A stretch of DNA of 21,505 nucleotides, taken from NCBI GenBank assembly GCA_026260175.1, contig JAKCWW010000208.1, forward strand, positions 1 through 21,505. Reading direction: 5' to 3'. This stretch comes from Reticulitermes lucifugus. Its lineage: Eukaryota; Arthropoda; Insecta; Blattodea; Rhinotermitidae. The notes below the pieces were generated by a model. That model had not been told where the DNA came from. It was given only the letters and a program-made list of their open reading frames with translations, and did not search any database. The translations under genes were made by a program, and so were the position numbers. Positions 16,925 to 21,505 of this stretch are shown one piece after another. Every line of letters starts with the position of its first letter. The stretch's first letter is position 1.

Positions 16925-19900
16925 CTATGGCACAGACCGCAGTTTGTAACGTACAACCATCAAGGACAACATGGTCACGGTAAGTACACATCAAAGTACC
17001 AAGTTATGGAAAAGAAATCTTATGAAAACTACTCTCCTTCAAACGCTTCCATTTTGACTGACAGGTCAGCAGACCTCACAGACTGACAGCTACAAGACAT
17101 ATACCTCTGTGCATAACCTTCACTAATAGAGATCTGCAATATCTGCAAGACAAAACCTCAAGGATTCATGCATCAACATTTACTAATTTTTCAAACAAAA
17201 CAAGATTTTAAGTTTAAAATCTGTCACGGTATCACATATTATATGTCTAGCTATAGTGGCTCATTAATTTTCATCAGAATGACATTAGCTTTTGAAAGAC
17301 CGATCGTATACCTCTGCATGTACTCACAACTTTGGTTACCAGACAATGCTTAAGCGCACATGCACACACATATGCACAAGCACAATAAATATCAGCCATA
17401 TTCTTATTATTGTCTGGCCCATGCACTTCAGGGGTGCTACTGTTTGAATAGATTTAACAGTACGTCTCGTATCATCATTTCGCTCTACATTTTGGTAATT
17501 AGACCTGAGACTGTCTTCAATTTTTATGACACCACATTTCAAATACACACATAAATATATAAGATACGGTAACCGGTAACCATGTGTTTCATCAAAGACA
17601 AGTTTAAACAACAAACAAGGTGGCATGACACTTGTTTCATTATTCATTTTTTGCATAAAGAATATAAAATAAATGTACGATGGAAGATCAAGCCTGCCTG
17701 TCCAAGAAACTACTGGGGGAATACAATAAAACTTTATACTGCAGTCTCAATGAAATGACACTGAGCAAATTTACTTCTGAATCTAATACACAACCCCTGT
17801 TTTAGACAGGGTTAAGACTTCACTTTGTCAATCATTTTTAATATGAGCACACAGTACAAAATATTTTGTATGATGATAAACACAATTCTCATTAATATCT
17901 ATAACCAGAAATAGTATACGATAACTCAAATATTTAACAAATGACATGGAAAATCAACAAACCTGAAGTGACAGTTTTCCAACTGTCATATTGAGGGCAC
18001 TGTGCAATGCAGACTTAACACAGCTGCCCTCCAGTGTGGTAAGACGGGCACTCACATTCTGGCCCAAGTCCTCCAATCCAAAAACTGACTTCTGAAATAC
18101 AAAGAACAACACACTCTTTCATGTGCAACATCAATACGCTTCGCACTACTTTCATAAATATCTTCTTTCAGGAAAACTTGGATCCATACCTTACACAAAT
18201 GCATTAACCATGTCTTAAAAATGCAGTAAATATCCTTGTTACCTAAATATATAAAATCAATTTCTAGGGGTGTTTCTTTACAAGCGTTCGCATATGCAAA
18301 TGTAGGTTGTTTAAAGGTTAAATCTCCTAACACATAAATTATAAATAATGGACATTTCTCAAACACTAGCCAGGTAAAAGCAAAGAATTGTAGAGTGGAT
18401 GATTCTCAAATAGTAGTCAAGTAAACGCTGACCAGTCTCAAACAGTTCCCAGGTAGTAATCTACAAACTGTAAAGAGGGACCAGCTACCAAACTATGAAT
18501 GACAGCCTAGACCAAAGTGTAAGCAAAGACACTTACCTTACTCTTACTTTCATCTTCAGCAAGCCACTGGAGCTTCTTGCTCAGTGTATCATTTACAAGT
18601 GTCATGTTGGCAGACAGCTGCTGCAGAACAGACTTCATTTCTTCCTTCTCTGCCTGATCCTCTGTTGAGGGTATCTGTGACTGCAGCGTTGTGTTCGCTA
18701 CCTGCACCACTCTTTGCTGGAAACATCCATACATTAAACCGAAAATGATAATTCTGACATCAACACTTTAATTTACATTCTTGGGGCGGGACAGGGTCCC
18801 TCAATACTGCAGGCACTTCGGGTTTACTGTACCAGCCCCAAATGACAATGAATGAATATGGAGCCCTGGTGCTATAATGATACAGCTTTCAGTAAACTCA
18901 TCCTGAAGATACACCAACATATCCTGCACATACAATATTCTGAATTGTTTTTGCACTCACTACGGTCTTCCCTGGATTTACGTTTGTTCAGAACAAAGGT
19001 AGCAAGCTTAGCAAACAAGAACAAAATAAATTAACCCCTTAACTGTTTCTATTATGACAGCAGTACTGTCTCACATTGTTCTGCCCTTCAATTTTCTTAT
19101 AATAGCAAAATAAGAGCATGCTAGATACAAATAAAGATTTTGTAACCACTGCTTGCCCACAGCAGGCAGAAAATGTTCTTGTTCCAATTCTTCTCCTAGA
19201 GTGCAGCAGCTGTCACAGTTCTTCCTCTGAATGAAATACTGTGGTGAAAACAGGTGGGATTTGAAACAGGGAAATCAGAACACAATATTACATTGAAAAC
19301 AGTCCGGCATCTGCCAGATCTCACGTAATATTAAGTTAAAAACGGGGAAGGAGTTAAAAAGCTGAGTGGTTGGTTCATACCTTCAGAGTCGTGACATTTT
19401 CAAACAGGGTCTTCGAAGCTTCCTGTAGTTGGCTGTTCTCATTCTTGAGCATTGTGACAGTTGTATTAAGGTCACGAATCTGGCTGCCAAATGAGGCCAC
19501 ACTGGTTGAAAGACTCTGAACATCTTGAGGAAGGTTCACAAGTTGGGGAGCAGCCTTCAGTCTGTCGTCTACATCACGCAGTCCAGCTTGGATCCCCAAC
19601 AGCTGTAAACACATAACACGCAGGTTGGAACAGTGGTACGGAATATGCCTTGTATTTACTATTTACTTCATTCAAATCTTGACTAGCAGTCACAGTGTCT
19701 TTAGCTTCTTAGAGCAAAATACAAACACTAAGACCTTAAACATGTTACTATTTATCCCCCTCCTTCCAAATCCACTGTACATAATTCCCTTATCTCCAGT
19801 AGTGAATACTCCTAATTCACATGGACTGTCCCCAAGTTCAAATCTCACCATGGAGGCCAGCTATCCCAGCTAAAGCATTCTGTAGTTTCCCTCATTCTCT

Positions 19901-20753
19901 CAGGAAAATGATAGAACATTATCATAATACAGGCCATGAACACTTCCTTCCACACCATTCCAATTCAATATTCACAAAACATGTTTCTGCTCAATGGTAC
20001 ATAATGCATGCAGTTGAAAAAGTGTCATTAAATAAATTAAGAATCAACCACCTTTAAGTGTAACAAAACTTCTGCAGCTGGTAAAGCACCATTAAACAGG
20101 CTATGAACCAAAATACAAATCAATGAACGAACGAACGAACCAACGAACCAACCAACCAACCAACCAACCATGCACCCAAGGGAGAAAAGAAAGAAAGAAA
20201 GCAAGAAAGAAAGAAAGAAAGATGTTCACACTTGTAAAATACTTCAGAAATTTTGCTTCATGCTAATGTTCTCAGTTATATGCCCAAAGTTTCATTACTT
20301 TTAAGTTCAACACATTCTTAGTGACCACAGTCACATTTTCTGTTAACTGTTGTAAGCAGACACGCCACACTGTCAAGCTCCTAAATTTATAGAACCAGTC
20401 TGACAACTTTTGTGACCTTGGTGCTTGGCTAGGTTTTGAGATTAAAATAATACATACTAGGACTACTATAAAAATTATACCCCTCTACCAGTCCAAGATC
20501 ATCTCTCTGGATGATATTACATTACAAATCATTATTTCCATCTTATGTCAAAACAACTGTCAAGTCATTATTCTTTACAGGTTTCTTCAACAGATATGGC
20601 CCCTCACAGCACATTTTCACGCATTCAACAGACCTGAACACTGAAGTCCTCCAGCTTTAGAGTGAGGGCGGAAAGGTTTCTGGAGAGCAATGTCTGGTTT
20701 TGCTGTAGCTCTCTCGACAGTGAGTGACACTTCTGGAGTTCTTCTGGAACACC
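16741..20753 (-). CDS. sequon-rich coiled-coil protein, partial gene (5 exons seen)
   Basis: Join on the minus strand: 20753-20634, 19602-19381, 18716-18537, 18091-17963, 16924-16741 (or to 16820). The first four internal joins are phase 0 with GT-AG sites. The 252 residues to 16820 are hydrophilic with Leu-rich heptad spacing (RLKAAPQLVNLPQDVQSLST, MKSVLQQLSANMTLVNDTL, LHDLAGKMSQLQLQADELER). They hold ten N-X-S/T sequons (NQT, NLS, NTT, NVT, NTT, NMT, NDT, NVS, NMT, NGT) and few Cys. That points to a rod-like domain in the secretory pathway lumen or outside the cell, for example a type II membrane protein of the IKBIP/CKAP4 or scavenger-receptor kind. No family is firmly recognised. The signal or membrane exon must lie beyond 20753, and the C-terminus is unresolved. 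Confidence 0.75.
16925..17962 (-). other. coiled-coil gene intron D/E
   Basis: A 1038-bp intron. AT-rich with alternating purine-pyrimidine runs (gcgcacatgcacacacatat, 17354-17373). No repeat family or further exon recognised. Confidence 0.6.
17963..18091 (-). CDS. coiled-coil gene, exon D
   Basis: Forty-three codons, phase 0 both ends, acceptor tgtatttcag, donor CAG|gtttgt. Reads KSVFGLEDLGQNVSARLTTL, EGSCVKSALHSALNMTVGKL, SLQ. Sequons NVS and NMT. Confidence 0.75.
18092..18536 (-). other. coiled-coil gene intron C/D
   Basis: A 445-bp phase-0 intron. Nothing recognised. A 104-codon minus frame runs from it into exon D in another frame and is not supported. Confidence 0.6.
18537..18716 (-). 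CDS. coiled-coil gene, exon C
   Basis: Sixty codons, phase 0 both ends, acceptor gtttccag, donor AAG|gtaagt. Reads QRVVQVANTTLQSQIPSTED, QAEKEEMKSVLQQLSANMTL, VNDTLSKKLQWLAEDESKSK. Three sequons (NTT, NMT, NDT). Confidence 0.8.
18780..18885 (+). repeat. possible interspersed repeat in intron B/C
   Basis: gggacagggtccctcaatac, then tgcaggcacttcgggtttac, then tgtaccagccccaaatgaca atg, then ggagccctggtgctataatg. Far GC-richer than the flanking intron, and it resembles a retroelement tail seen in insect genomes. Single copy in this window, so the call rests on composition and recollection. The rest of the intron (to 19380) shows nothing. Confidence 0.35.
19381..19602 (-). CDS. coiled-coil gene, exon B
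   Basis: Seventy-four codons, phase 0 both ends, acceptor gtgtttacag, donor AAG|gtatga. Reads LLGIQAGLRDVDDRLKAAPQ, LVNLPQDVQSLSTSVASFGS, QIRDLNTTVTMLKNENSQLQ, EASKTLFENVTTLK. Strong heptad Leu/Val pattern and sequons NTT and NVT. Confidence 0.8.
19603..20633 (-). other. coiled-coil gene intron A/B
   Basis: A 1031-bp phase-0 intron, AT-rich, with a compound tetranucleotide microsatellite near 20125-20222. Nothing else recognised. Confidence 0.65.
20125..20222 (+). repeat. compound microsatellite (GAAC/CAAC)n and (GAAA)n
   Basis: A gaac tract changes to ccaa repeats (20125-20170). After 12 bp of unique sequence, an aaag tract follows (20183-20222). The second tract is interrupted once by a c (gcaagaaag). 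Confidence 0.9.
20634..20753 (-). CDS. coiled-coil gene, exon A
   Basis: Forty codons from GVPEELQKCHSLSRELQQNQ to TLLSRNLSALTLKLEDFSVQ, with sequons NQT and NLS. The donor is CAG|gtctgt, a weaker GT site. The acceptor gtagtcag gives phase 0 like the other introns. An upstream acceptor (ctgcag, exon from 20761) would add a few codons in phase 1. Confidence 0.65.
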
Positions 20754-20760
20754 CTGACTA

Positions 20761-21505
20761 CCTGCAGCAACTGCAATCATGCACAGGATTGTACCATAAT
20801 TACACGTTCCATACCTGTGGCCATAATAAAGAATGTGTCACTTCCAAGTCACACTTGTTGAATGTCAGTTACAAAGTCACTACTTGGGGCCACAGACACT
20901 CCCTAGAAGACAATAAATGTTTGCGAGATCTGTGGTTCACATAGTAGGGAATATGAAAATTACAGTCTTCTGAAATGTGATGGCATGAAATTTGGTACAG
21001 TTGTACCAACACTTTGGGCCAAAACAATTGTTTGAAATTAGTACACTACTTTCACTTCTACTTATTATATATAATTTTATATCACAACAATTCATTTTAT
21101 TTAAATTACCAAACATTTCAAATTTACACATTTCATTACAATGCCATAATATGCCAGGGATTAATTAGCTATATTGCCTTGAATAGTAGGGAGGAATCAG
21201 CACAGAAATTGCAAGGAGTGGTCTAGGCCAATATCTCTTAATACTTTTGAATTCCATGGACCACCTGAGCAACCCCAACTGGCCCATAAACCATCATATT
21301 TGTTACACTTACATATTTGGATTGATATTCCTCATATTACTGTTCATGTATTCACAGCTTTCAAATATTGCCAATGCACCTTTGTCTACTGATATGCAAA
21401 ATGTTTCCCTCAACATATGTAAGTTGGTGAACACAAACTTATATGTTATTTATTACTATGACCAACAATTATTGCACTAAGTTTATTAATACTCTTATGT
21501 CATTA
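20761..21505. other. right flank, nothing recognised
   Basis: AT-rich sequence upstream (in gene sense) of coiled-coil exon A, presumably intron. I find no signal peptide, membrane segment or exon with matching splice sites on the minus strand here. Confidence 0.5.

Noticed and set aside
20125..20222. CRISPR-like or satellite array
   Set aside because: Units are 4 bp without spacers; it is an ordinary compound microsatellite.

Overview
This is a stretch of insect (arthropod) nuclear DNA: AT-rich, with small coding exons split by GT-AG introns and many short, decayed interspersed repeats. The repeat tails include a non-LTR retrotransposon 3' end whose antisense reading is the widespread 'LTGPQLV-KFP-FYGTRRF' frame. 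Together with a tRNA-derived SINE, this suggests a blattodean-type genome (cockroach or termite). That placement comes from recollection of repeat families and was not searched.

Layout: (1) 1-544, a possible MITE remnant followed by an antisense tRNA-derived SINE. (2) 557-7610, plus strand: a well-preserved seven-exon gene for mitochondrial glycine C-acetyltransferase (2-amino-3-ketobutyrate CoA ligase, GCAT), with every splice junction and reading phase resolved. Its introns hold two more copies of the same SINE, two copies of a LINE tail and three copies of a stem-loop repeat. (3) 7611-16700, a long region between convergent genes. It holds more repeats, a 92-bp near-palindrome, a hammerhead-ribozyme-like element, a fourth SINE copy and a fragment resembling piggyBac transposase. 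(4) About 16741-20753, minus strand: five exons of a coiled-coil protein with ten N-glycosylation sequons in 252 residues. Its internal introns are all phase 0. Both ends of the gene are unresolved; the N-terminus lies beyond the right edge or in undetected exons.

The two genes converge tail to tail and show no functional link. GCAT carries out the second step of mitochondrial threonine breakdown. The coiled-coil protein is probably secretory-pathway or membrane-anchored, function unknown. No dedicated novel system such as a gene cluster, CRISPR array or defence locus is visible. The points most worth a second look are the hammerhead-like element near 14880, the hairpin near 10500, the GCAT start lying beside a SINE with intact pol III boxes, and the sequon-rich coiled-coil gene.
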